This document shows, piece by piece, positions 27,118 to 35,777 of a stretch of DNA of 60,120 bases (its first letter is position 1; the number at the start of each line of letters is the position of its first letter). The position numbers and the translations under genes are program-made. The DNA is from an uncultured Muribaculaceae bacterium (GTDB taxonomy: Bacteria; Bacteroidota; Bacteroidia; Bacteroidales; Muribaculaceae). The stretch is taken from the NCBI GenBank assembly GCA_910584545.1, contig CAJUBC010000007.1:1-60120 (forward strand). The letters are read 5' to 3'. Below the pieces are notes generated by a model. The model did no database searches. It was not told the origin of the DNA and saw only the letters and a list, made by a program, of their open reading frames with translations.

Positions 27118-29121
27118 ATGGCATATATCAGACATCATACCATATCCGCGGCACTCCCTCTCTTAGCGGCATTTATTGCGATTCTTTCGCTCACATCCTG
27201 CAAGACCCCGAAACTCTCCGTGGCCAACGAGCAATTCGAACGCGGCGAGTATTTCGATGCCTCGAAAACGTATCGGGCTGTCTATGGGAAGCTCAAACCT
27301 CGCGAGGACAGGGCCCTTCGAGGGGAAGTGGCTTATCAGTTGGCTACATGTTACCGCAAACTGAACATGGCCGCCCGCGCCTCCGCCGCATATCAGAACG
27401 CCATCCGGTATGAATACCCTGATTCGACGGCATATTATTATTTAGGAAGATCGCTCCAGATGGAAGGAAAATATCAGCCTGCCATCGATGCCTACATGAA
27501 ATACCTGGAGCTATGCCCCGACGACATGCTTGCCAAAGAGGGTCTGCGCGGCTGTCAGACCGCAATACGCGCAAAATCAGGTAAAAAGACCCGTTATCAG
27601 GTAAAACCGGTGAAACTTTTCAATTCACGCCGGGCGGACTTCGCACCGATGTTTCTCGACAAGGAACTTAACACAATCTATTTCACATCCTCCAACGAGA
27701 AGGCCACCGGCACCAACAAGTCGGAAATAACGGGGACAAAGAAATCCGATATATTTTTCTCCAAAAAAGATGAGAAAGGGAACTGGCAACGTCCGGAGCC
27801 GGCAGAAGGAGAATTGAATTCGGAAAATGACGAGGGAATCGTAAGCTTCTCTCCCGACGGACAGACAATGTACCTGACCATGGCGAGACGTCTGCCTGAC
27901 GCCCCCACCACGGTAGAGATATTCACCTCGAAACGAAGCGATGCCACATGGAGCGCTCCGCAGAAGTTTGAAATCATAGCCGACACCTTGTCGGCCATGG
28001 GGCATCCCGCCGTATCTCCCGACGGTTCTTATCTTTATTTTTCTTCCGACATGCCGGGAGGTTTCGGCGGCAAGGATATCTGGAGAATAAACCTGAAGGA
28101 ACGCACGGGGAGCCTCGAGAACCTCGGAGAGCAGATCAACACTCCGGGCGACGAGATGTTCCCTTACGTCCGTACGGACTCGCTTCTCTATTTCTCATCC
28201 GACGGACACCCGGGATTCGGTGGCCTCGATCTTTTCAAGGCCCGTCTTAATTCCACAGGCGACAGGTGGAGCATCGACAATCTCGGACTACCCATGAACA
28301 GTTCGGGCGATGATTTCGGAATCACTTTCGGAGAGGGAGAGTCTGGATTTTTTTCCTCTAACAGAGGCGATGCCAAAGGATATGACCACATATTCAGTTT
28401 CCTGCTCCCGGAAATCAAGATAACAATTTCGGGCTACGTTGTCGACAAGGATGACGAACCGGTTCCCAACGCCATAATCCGCATAGTTGGTGACGACGGT
28501 TCCAACCAGAAGGAGGTGGCGCGCGACGACGGCTCCTTCAAGTTCAATCTCGACCGCGGAGTGAAGTATGTGATGTTGGCCGGAGCCAAGGGTTATCTGA
28601 ATGTAAAGCAGGAGTTTGAATCCGACATGGCAGAAGAGGATGCCGATTATGGCGTTGACTTCGTATTGGCGGCTGTCAACAAGCCTCAGGTTGTGGAGAA
28701 TATCTACTACGATTTCGATAAAGCTTCATTACGGCCCGAATCGAAGAAAGCACTCGACGAGATGGTTACTCTTCTCAACGAGAATCCGAACGTCACGATT
28801 GAGATGGGGTCGCATACGGACCGCGTCGGAACCGAAGAATACAACATCGGCCTTTCAGAAAGAAGGGCGAAGAGCGTTGTGGATTATCTGGTGGAGGCAG
28901 GAATAGCTCCCGACCGCCTATCCTGGAAAGGTTACGGGAAGTCTATGCCTAAAAAGGTCACCAAGCGTATCAACAAGGAATATCCGCAGTTTGCAGAGGA
29001 TACTGTCCTTACGCCGGAGTTTATAGAAGCTCTTGAAAGCGAGGAGAACCGCGAGGCAGCGGATCAGATCAACCGACGCACTGAGTTTCAGGTCACATCC
29101 ACCGATTACGACATTTTCTGA
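27118..29121 (+). CDS. porE: PorE-like T9SS lipoprotein: TPR, beta-propeller, OmpA domain
   Basis: 667 residues with a lipobox ending LTSC (Cys28) after a signal peptide. Domain order: TPR-like helical repeats (about 35-150), a beta-propeller of PD40/WD40 blades (160-430, repeated SPDG and YFSSD motifs), a carboxypeptidase-regulatory-like beta domain (about 438-520), and a C-terminal OmpA peptidoglycan-binding domain (YYDFDKASLRPESKKAL and SHTDRVGTEEYN to about 660). This order and length match PorE of P. gingivalis (PG1058), which helps anchor the T9SS. The ORF could start at a TTG two codons upstream; ATG at 27118 is preferred. The gene lies outside the porU-porV cluster. Confidence 0.8.
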   Translation: MAYIRHHTISAALPLLAAFIAILSLTSCKTPKLSVANEQFERGEYFDASKTYRAVYGKLKPREDRALRGEVAYQLATCYRKLNMAARASAAYQNAIRYEYPDSTAYYYLGRSLQMEGKYQPAIDAYMKYLELCPDDMLAKEGLRGCQTAIRAKSGKKTRYQVKPVKLFNSRRADFAPMFLDKELNTIYFTSSNEKATGTNKSEITGTKKSDIFFSKKDEKGNWQRPEPAEGELNSENDEGIVSFSPDGQTMYLTMARRLPDAPTTVEIFTSKRSDATWSAPQKFEIIADTLSAMGHPAVSPDGSYLYFSSDMPGGFGGKDIWRINLKERTGSLENLGEQINTPGDEMFPYVRTDSLLYFSSDGHPGFGGLDLFKARLNSTGDRWSIDNLGLPMNSSGDDFGITFGEGESGFFSSNRGDAKGYDHIFSFLLPEIKITISGYVVDKDDEPVPNAIIRIVGDDGSNQKEVARDDGSFKFNLDRGVKYVMLAGAKGYLNVKQEFESDMAEEDADYGVDFVLAAVNKPQVVENIYYDFDKASLRPESKKALDEMVTLLNENPNVTIEMGSHTDRVGTEEYNIGLSERRAKSVVDYLVEAGIAPDRLSWKGYGKSMPKKVTKRINKEYPQFAEDTVLTPEFIEALESEENREAADQINRRTEFQVTSTDYDIF

Positions 29122-29154
29122 AGCTTAACTCTATTCTGTAATACGAAAACAATA

Positions 29155-29817
29155 ATGCAGACGATATTTGAATTTCTTAAGGAGCTAAAACTCAACAATA
29201 ATCGCGAATGGTTCAACGCCAACAAGGAGAGATGGCTCGATGTGAAGCAACGGGCGGAAGAAATCGCCTTCAGGCTTATAGCGGAAGTAGCGAAGTTCGA
29301 CCCTGACGCGGCGCGACTTACGCCGTCGGACTGCATGTACCGCATCTACCGCGACACTCGATTCTCGGCTGACAAGACTCCATATAAGACCCATATCGGC
29401 ATATATATCAACCCCAACGGAGGGAAGAAAAGTCCCCGTTGCGGTTATTATGTCCATCTCGAGCCGGAAGCGTCATGCGTGGCCGGCGGTGCATGGAATC
29501 CATCAGGCCCTATGCTTAAGGCTATCCGCCAGGACATTTTCGACAATATAGATGAGTATCTTGAGATTATCCATGACCCCGAGTTCACCGCTTATTTTCC
29601 GGTCGTTGGCGAAGAACCTCTGAAAACCGTACCCAAGGGATTCCCCAAAGACTGGGAACATATCGAACTTCTAAAACCACGGTGGTTCACGGTGACCACT
29701 CCTATCTCCGACCGCACGATGCTGTCGTCAAAAGTCATCTCCGCCATCTCAGACCGCATGCGGCTGCTGAAGCCCTTCGACGACTTCCTCAACTACACCG
29801 TCGACCAACTCATATAA
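29155..29817 (+). CDS. DUF2461 family protein
   Basis: Conserved protein of unknown function, 220 residues, no signal peptide. Recognisable family blocks: FLKELKLNNNREWFNANKE at the N-terminus, RIYRDTRFSADKTPYKTHIG in the centre, and a C-terminal LLKPFDDFLNYT. It is 33 nt downstream of the porE-like gene in the same direction. The stop is 22 nt from the end of the convergent SGNH-like gene and no hairpin is seen between them. Confidence 0.85.
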   Translation: MQTIFEFLKELKLNNNREWFNANKERWLDVKQRAEEIAFRLIAEVAKFDPDAARLTPSDCMYRIYRDTRFSADKTPYKTHIGIYINPNGGKKSPRCGYYVHLEPEASCVAGGAWNPSGPMLKAIRQDIFDNIDEYLEIIHDPEFTAYFPVVGEEPLKTVPKGFPKDWEHIELLKPRWFTVTTPISDRTMLSSKVISAISDRMRLLKPFDDFLNYTVDQLI

Positions 29818-29839
29818 TAACGGATATTTGAAGTTGTAA

Positions 29840-30751
29840 TCATTCATTTATTTTCAGCGTGTCGCGAAGAAGAGCTGTCAGCTTTGTAGCTCCGATGTCT
29901 GACAGATGGTCCACATCATAGAAATCTTCATCCACAAACCGAGGATCTCTTATATAATCATAATATCTTAGATTGTATTTGTTTATGATATAGTCTCTGT
30001 TCTCGATCATTATTTTCTTCTGCGCGTCTCTCCAGCTTTCGTAGTATGAACTCCACACCGGAGTCGTAATGATAATAGGCTCTATGGAATTGGCGTTGCA
30101 AAAAGCAACTATTTTCTCAAGGAATTCCCGACTTCTGCCCACATTGTCATGGAGATGTTTTTCATGATCCCGGGCACGTTTATATCCTCCCTCTTTCCAA
30201 TTGGAAGGACGTATATCCAATGTAAAATCCAATCCATGTCCGAGAGAATCGCATTTTATCCTGCTTTTACCAGTCAATAAACTTTTTAGTTTCCCGGAAT
30301 ACACATCGAAGTTGGCAATCACAAAGTTATATTTTGAGAAATCTGAATGTCGGTCGATTTCCATATACACCTTATAATTAATCGCCATCTTCCATTCATT
30401 TCCCTCTTCAAAGAAATCATCTGTAAATGAAAAATAGGAAACAGGAATTATAACCCTCCGCAGATTAGGCATGTATTTTTTATAGTGCTCCAGGAGATAA
30501 TAATCATAGTCATATAGTTGGGATATATTGGCCATATTAATCACACTGTCTCCCAACTCTTTGGCATCGATTCCATAATATGTATGGGAACTACCTAATA
30601 CGACTGTAGATATTTTGTCTCCATTATTGACAACTTCAAGATGCTTGATTCCATATGGAGTCAACATTGATCTCACTGCCAATTCTCCGACAGCCAAAAG
30701 CATGATTATTATGATTCCGAATAATCCGGCTTTTAAAATAAACTTCTTCAT
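29840..30751 (-). CDS. SGNH/GDSL-like partner of the MBOAT acyltransferase
   Basis: 303 residues from ATG 30751 (MKKFILKAGL), four nt after the MBOAT stop. One N-terminal transmembrane helix (about 8-25) anchors an exported domain with VVLGSSHTYYGID near residues 50-61 (candidate Ser and His) and a C-terminal DVDHLSDIGATKL (Asp/His), an SGNH-hydrolase-like arrangement. Such proteins often work with MBOAT enzymes to move acyl groups onto exported glycans (AlgX/AlgJ, DltD types). The glycan target here is unknown. A longer start (30808) overlaps the MBOAT gene and is not favoured. Confidence 0.7.
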   Translation of the reverse strand: MKKFILKAGLFGIIIIMLLAVGELAVRSMLTPYGIKHLEVVNNGDKISTVVLGSSHTYYGIDAKELGDSVINMANISQLYDYDYYLLEHYKKYMPNLRRVIIPVSYFSFTDDFFEEGNEWKMAINYKVYMEIDRHSDFSKYNFVIANFDVYSGKLKSLLTGKSRIKCDSLGHGLDFTLDIRPSNWKEGGYKRARDHEKHLHDNVGRSREFLEKIVAFCNANSIEPIIITTPVWSSYYESWRDAQKKIMIENRDYIINKYNLRYYDYIRDPRFVDEDFYDVDHLSDIGATKLTALLRDTLKINE

Positions 30752-30755
30752 TGTA

Positions 30756-32192
30756 TCAGAATTGGAAATAAATGAAATCAGTCTGCTGCCCGGCAAATAT
30801 AAGCACAATCATCGTCAACCCCGCATACAGCATCCATCTGGCGGCACGGAATCTCAAAATTCCATGGCCCTCAATCTGCAATGGAAAAGTTTTCTTGCGG
30901 GTAAACCATTCTATCACTACCAATATCAAGCACCACATCAGTGCGGTTTTGCACGTGATCGGATTCATCACATCGAACGCGGTAAACATCCTCGACAAGT
31001 ATCCCCATGCTATTTCGATATTGTCCGCTCTGAACAGAATCCAGCCTATCACCACCAACATGGATGTCAGTCCCATGGCTAATGATTCTTTGAAGGAAGG
31101 GAGGAATCTACCAGACCCGGCGTAATCTGTGTATCGTGTGTTCTTGCCCGATATTATTAGAGGAACAAAAAGAATGCCGTGGTATATACCCCATGCCACA
31201 TACGTCCATTCCGCTCCATGCCAAAAACCACTAAGCAGAAATACCACCATTGTATTTCTCAATACCTTCCCTTTAGAACACCGACTTCCGCCCAACGGGA
31301 TATAGACATATTCACGGAACCAGGTGTTGAGCGATATATGCCAGCGACGCCAGAATTCCGCTACATCCCGCGAGAAATACGGATTCTTGAAATTGGTCAT
31401 CAGATTTACGTTGAACAGATTCGCTGTCCCAATGGCCACATCAGAATATCCCGAGAAATCCCCATATATCTGAAATGTAAACAATATCGCTCCAAGAAAC
31501 AGCAAAATGCTTCCCTCCGTATCATACGCTCCGAATATTTCATTAACATGTACCGCACAGGTATCCGCGACCACCATCTTCTTAAACAATCCCCACAATA
31601 TCTGGCGACAACCATCCACGGCCTTTTCATAGTCGAACTTACGGTCACGCTCGAACTGTGGCAGTAGATTTGTGGCTCGTTCTATAGGGCCGGCCACCAA
31701 TTGGGGGAAGAAAGATATGAAGGTAAAAAAGGCAATCACGTCCGTAGTGGCTTTAATCTTTCTCCGGTACACATCTATCGTATAACTCAATGCCTGAAAT
31801 GTATAAAATGATATGCCCACCGGGAGTATTAAATCCAGAGTGACATCATCGGGAGTCATGCCCATGGACCTTAATATTTCAGCAAAATTTCTGGCGAAAA
31901 AGTTGAAATACTTAAACAAACCTAGTATCCCGAGATTCAATGCGACGTTAGACCATAAAATCGTTTTACGCGCCACGACCCTATCATATTTATTCAGAAG
32001 CAGACCGCTTGCAAAGCTACAGGACGTAGTTATGAATATAAGGATCAGAAATCTCCAATCCCACCATCCATAGAAAAGATAACTCGCAGCAATAAGGAAT
32101 AAATTACGCAGGTTCCTTCCTTTAACCAAATTCCAATAGATAATAAAAACTATCGGTAGGAAAATCAGATATTGGACTGAATTAAATAGCAT
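30756..32192 (-). CDS. MBOAT family O-acyltransferase (AlgI-like)
   Basis: Membrane-bound O-acyltransferase of the AlgI/DltB group that passes acyl groups across the inner membrane to extracytoplasmic glycans. 478 residues and about ten hydrophobic helices. Key features: the PERATNLLPQF-like segment (here GPIERATNLLPQF), the AEFWRRWHISLNTWFREYVYIPLGG block, and the catalytic-type histidine in GFWHGAEWTYVAWGIYHG. It lies 19 nt after waaA and 4 nt before the SGNH-like gene, so it belongs to the DEAD-gltX-waaA transcription unit and probably modifies an envelope glycan; lipid A/LPS is a guess from context. Confidence 0.88.
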   Translation of the reverse strand: MLFNSVQYLIFLPIVFIIYWNLVKGRNLRNLFLIAASYLFYGWWDWRFLILIFITTSCSFASGLLLNKYDRVVARKTILWSNVALNLGILGLFKYFNFFARNFAEILRSMGMTPDDVTLDLILPVGISFYTFQALSYTIDVYRRKIKATTDVIAFFTFISFFPQLVAGPIERATNLLPQFERDRKFDYEKAVDGCRQILWGLFKKMVVADTCAVHVNEIFGAYDTEGSILLFLGAILFTFQIYGDFSGYSDVAIGTANLFNVNLMTNFKNPYFSRDVAEFWRRWHISLNTWFREYVYIPLGGSRCSKGKVLRNTMVVFLLSGFWHGAEWTYVAWGIYHGILFVPLIISGKNTRYTDYAGSGRFLPSFKESLAMGLTSMLVVIGWILFRADNIEIAWGYLSRMFTAFDVMNPITCKTALMWCLILVVIEWFTRKKTFPLQIEGHGILRFRAARWMLYAGLTMIVLIFAGQQTDFIYFQF

Positions 32193-32211
32193 CTTATTTC
32201 ACAAACGGTCT

Positions 32212-33498
32212 TTAAGCCTCGTTGAATATCGAGTTGTGGATGCGGAGGGTGGCGCCCCGTTTCTCGGCGATGTACTCGGCGGCCCAGCGGCCACGCTGCA
32301 GCCTTTCGGCCGGATTGCACACGAACAGGCCCATCCAGTGCTCAAAACCTTCCCTGCCGGCTATGGCTATGCCCCCGCCGAGTGCGGCAAGGTCCAGAGC
32401 TTCCACAAATCTGGAATGGTTAGGTCCGAATATGACAGGTACGCCGTAGACGGCGGCTTCGTTGAGATTGTGGATTCCGGCTCCGAAACCACCTCCCACG
32501 TATGCAATATCGCAATATCTGTATGCCGACGAGAGCATTCCGATACAGTCCATCACAAGCACCTGGCAATCTGCGGCTCTCGCCAGATCTTCCTTCATCT
32601 CGCTATAAAGTACAACCCCGTTCGAGAACCTGCGTCTGATTCCTTCGATCCTCTCCGCATCGAATTCATGGGGCGCGAGGACAAGCGGAATACCCGGATG
32701 AACATTGAACCATGGAGCGTAAATATCCTCATCCTCAGGCCAGCTGCTTCCCGCCATCATCACCGGTTGTCGGTCGGGATTGCCGAAATCCGTAAACAGC
32801 TCCAGTTCCGGAATCTCCTTGCCCGCCGCGCGGATTTCCGCCACGCGGTCGAAGCGCGTGTCTCCCGCGACCTCAACATGCGTGATCCCTATCTTCTCAA
32901 GAAGACGACGGCTCTCCTCCGTCTGTACAAAAATCCGGGAGAACCATCTGAGCCACTGGCCATACCATGCCGACTCCCTGCGGAAAAACCATTGGTCGGG
33001 ACGGAACGCGGCACTGATAAGATAGGCCGGCACATGGCGACGGTGCAGACGATGCAGATAGTTGCGCCATATCTCATACTTGACAAACACTGCAATCTCA
33101 GGATGCGCCAGTCGCAGGAACCGGTTCACCCTCAGCGGTGTGTCGAAGGGAAGATAACATACGCAATCAGCTCCCGGCCAGTCCTTGCGCACCTCGTGGC
33201 CCGAAGGAGAATAGAAGGTGAGCAGAATCTTATACTCCGGATGCCGGCTACGGACCATCTCTATCAGGGGACGCCCCTGCTCGAATTCGCCGAGCGAGGC
33301 GGCATGAATCCAGAACACCTTGTCATCGGGTTTCAACGAAGTCTTGAGCTTGCGCCAGATACCTTTCTGACCGGCAGCAAGCCGTCTTGCCTTGACATTG
33401 CAGACCCCGGCTACGGACACGCCGACACGGTACAGGATGATTCCCGCACTATAAAGAGGTTCCTCCACCACTGCCCTGCAGATGTCGGATATAAGCAT
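32212..33498 (-). CDS. waaA: 3-deoxy-D-manno-octulosonic acid transferase
   Basis: Inner-membrane GT30 enzyme that adds Kdo to lipid A. 428 residues. N-terminal membrane segment, the WIHAASLGEFEQGRPLIE block with probable catalytic Glu71, KYEIWRNYLHRLHR, and a C-terminal CMP-Kdo domain with YVGGGFGAGIHNLNEAA and GPNHSRF. Shares one nucleotide with the gltX stop (overlap TAATG type), a neighbourhood common in Bacteroidales. Followed by the MBOAT gene. Confidence 0.93.
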   Translation of the reverse strand: MLISDICRAVVEEPLYSAGIILYRVGVSVAGVCNVKARRLAAGQKGIWRKLKTSLKPDDKVFWIHAASLGEFEQGRPLIEMVRSRHPEYKILLTFYSPSGHEVRKDWPGADCVCYLPFDTPLRVNRFLRLAHPEIAVFVKYEIWRNYLHRLHRRHVPAYLISAAFRPDQWFFRRESAWYGQWLRWFSRIFVQTEESRRLLEKIGITHVEVAGDTRFDRVAEIRAAGKEIPELELFTDFGNPDRQPVMMAGSSWPEDEDIYAPWFNVHPGIPLVLAPHEFDAERIEGIRRRFSNGVVLYSEMKEDLARAADCQVLVMDCIGMLSSAYRYCDIAYVGGGFGAGIHNLNEAAVYGVPVIFGPNHSRFVEALDLAALGGGIAIAGREGFEHWMGLFVCNPAERLQRGRWAAEYIAEKRGATLRIHNSIFNEA

Positions 33499-35027
33499 CA
33501 GGCTTCAGGCACTGGAATTGTATCCACCGCGCGGCGTATGCGTGCCACCACCTCTTCGCGAGGCATGAGCTCGGTAATGTCGAACATGTGCGGACCCCGG
33601 CATGCGCCAACGACTGCGAGACGGAAGGCATTCATCACATTGCCCAGATGATAACCTTTCTCCTCAATCCATCCGAGGACTATCTTCTCGGCATTGGCCG
33701 ACGACATGTCGTCGATACCTTCGAGCACCTCTATCAATTCCTCCATGATGCGGGGGGTGTCGGCGCTCCAGCGCTTGCGCACATCCTTCTCCGCATACTC
33801 CTCAGGAGCCTTGAAGAAGAAATCGCCCTGCTCCCAAAGGTCGCCGATAAGATTGGCGCGCCCTTTGACCATACCGGCGGCACGTCCGATGTATTCTGGC
33901 GAAAAACCGGTTATGCCGCGACGCTCCAGTTCCGGAGCGAACAGCTCCGCGAGCCGCTCATCGGGAAGCTGCATGAGGTATTCATGGTTGAACCAGAGTC
34001 CTTTCATATAGTCGAACTTAGCTCCGGCCTTTGAGCAGTGCTCGAACGAGAACTTGTCGATAAGCGTGGCCATGTCCATAAGCTCCACATCGTCGCCCGG
34101 ATTCCAGCCCAGCAAAGCGAGGAAGTTGACAACAGCTTCGGGGAGATAGCCGCGTTCGCGGTATCCTGATGAAATCTCGCCGGAAACAGGATCGTGCCAT
34201 TCGAGAGGGAACACAGGAAAGCCGAGTTTGTCACCGTCACGTTTGGAGAGCTTGCCGTTGCCCACCGGTTTGAGCAGGAGCGGCAGATGCACGAACTGCG
34301 GCATGGTGTCGGTCCATCCGAAGGCTTCGTAGAGCAGCACATGCAACGGCGCGGAGGGAAGCCATTCCTCACCGCGGATCACATGCGACACCTCCATCAG
34401 ATGGTCGTCGACGATGTTTGCGAGATGATAGGTGGGGAGGTCGTCGGCACTCTTGTAGAGCACCTTGTCGTCGAGAATCGATGAGTTGATCACCACCTCT
34501 CCGCGGATCAGGTCATTGACCTTTACCTCGCGGCCCGGCTCGATCTTGAAACGCACCACATACTGCTCCCCTGCGTCAATCAGTTTCTGAACCTCTTCCG
34601 CAGGCATTGTCAGCGAATTGCGCATCTTTCCTCGTGTCGAGGCATCGTATTGGAAATTGGGAGTCTCGCCGCGGGCCGCCTCGAGTTCCTCGGGCGTGTC
34701 GAAAGCGATATATGCCTTGCCGGCGTCGAGTAGGAGTTTCGTATGCTCGCGATAGATATCGCGGCGCTCGCTCTGCTTATAAGGGCCGTATGCACCCCCC
34801 TCGCGCACACCCTCGTCTATACCGATTCCGAGCCATGCAAGCGCTTCGTTGATATACTCCTCCGCGCCGGGGACAAAACGGCGGCTGTCGGTGTCCTCGA
34901 TACGAAGAATCATGTCGCCCCCATGCTTGCGGGCGAAAATATAGTTATAAAGAGCCGTGCGCACTCCACCGATATGAAGCGGCCCCGTGGGCGACGGTGC
35001 AAATCTAACTCGTACTTTACGTTCCAT
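33498..35027 (-). CDS. gltX: Glutamyl-tRNA synthetase
   Basis: Class I synthetase charging tRNA-Glu. 509 residues; HIGH-type motif PTGPLHIGG (HIGG at 18-21) and KMSKS-type motif KLSKRDGD near 260. The tRNA-binding C-terminal half is complete. It is 34 nt downstream of the DUF3256 gene and overlaps the start of waaA by one base. Confidence 0.95.
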   Translation of the reverse strand: MERKVRVRFAPSPTGPLHIGGVRTALYNYIFARKHGGDMILRIEDTDSRRFVPGAEEYINEALAWLGIGIDEGVREGGAYGPYKQSERRDIYREHTKLLLDAGKAYIAFDTPEELEAARGETPNFQYDASTRGKMRNSLTMPAEEVQKLIDAGEQYVVRFKIEPGREVKVNDLIRGEVVINSSILDDKVLYKSADDLPTYHLANIVDDHLMEVSHVIRGEEWLPSAPLHVLLYEAFGWTDTMPQFVHLPLLLKPVGNGKLSKRDGDKLGFPVFPLEWHDPVSGEISSGYRERGYLPEAVVNFLALLGWNPGDDVELMDMATLIDKFSFEHCSKAGAKFDYMKGLWFNHEYLMQLPDERLAELFAPELERRGITGFSPEYIGRAAGMVKGRANLIGDLWEQGDFFFKAPEEYAEKDVRKRWSADTPRIMEELIEVLEGIDDMSSANAEKIVLGWIEEKGYHLGNVMNAFRLAVVGACRGPHMFDITELMPREEVVARIRRAVDTIPVPEA

Positions 35028-35060
35028 GTTATGTTGTCTTTCTTATTTTCTTATTCCGTA

Positions 35061-35774
35061 TTACTTCTCCTTTTCCATCACATATTTCTTCCCGTTCCAA
35101 CGGAACACCCTCTCCGCCACGAGATGCGGCTTCAGGCGCGCATAATCCTCCCGACTCATGAACCGGTCGACGGTAAGACGGGCACGGAGGTCCGTGCCCT
35201 CGGGCGAGAACCTGTATTCCACCGTAGGGAAAGGTACGAGAGAGAGAAGTTCCTCTCGCTCCTTACCTGTCATGCCGGGAACAAGGAAATCCTCCATGCG
35301 CGCCATCCTTATCAGACGATTTCTCTTCAGCGGTTTCATGTCTGAGGTAAAGAACAGCAGCTCGCTGTCCTTGGACTGGATGGTGTCACCGACAGTGTAA
35401 CTTACGCCGACGGTATGGTTTTCCCCGCCACGTTCCTGCAGGATCTTGATCTGCAGCGTGCTTACCGGCGTTATCTCCATCTCGACGAAGGAGTCGGTGA
35501 CAGGTGGCCGCAGTCTCGACAGACCGTTCATCGCGTTAGGCACATACCGGATGGTATCTGCCCTGAGATAATCGATCATGTCGAGTCTCGCCGAAACAGG
35601 GACGATATCGAGCACATCCGACGGCATATCGACGAGAGCCCGTTCGGCAGGTGTCATGAGCGTGTCTCTGGGCACGGCATCCGCACGTGACGGGCACCAC
35701 ACGGACGCGAGCGCCAGCAATATAGCAACCGTCACGCGGCACCTGACCGCGAATCTATTCAAGAAACCCTGCAT
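35061..35774 (-). CDS. DUF3256 family exported protein
   Basis: 237 residues with a signal peptide (about 1-32, cleavage near SRADA). The pattern MPSDVLDIVPVSARLDMIDYLRAD is characteristic of this Bacteroidota family, whose members are small secreted or periplasmic proteins of unknown function. The rest is mainly beta strand and ends in basic KKYVMEKEK. It starts 3 nt after the DEAD helicase stop, so translation is probably coupled. Confidence 0.68.
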   Translation of the reverse strand: MQGFLNRFAVRCRVTVAILLALASVWCPSRADAVPRDTLMTPAERALVDMPSDVLDIVPVSARLDMIDYLRADTIRYVPNAMNGLSRLRPPVTDSFVEMEITPVSTLQIKILQERGGENHTVGVSYTVGDTIQSKDSELLFFTSDMKPLKRNRLIRMARMEDFLVPGMTGKEREELLSLVPFPTVEYRFSPEGTDLRARLTVDRFMSREDYARLKPHLVAERVFRWNGKKYVMEKEK

Positions 35775-35777
35775 CGA

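Noticed and set aside
32236..33651. 471-codon open frame antisense to waaA/gltX
   Set aside because: Overlaps two strongly conserved genes; no domain signal.
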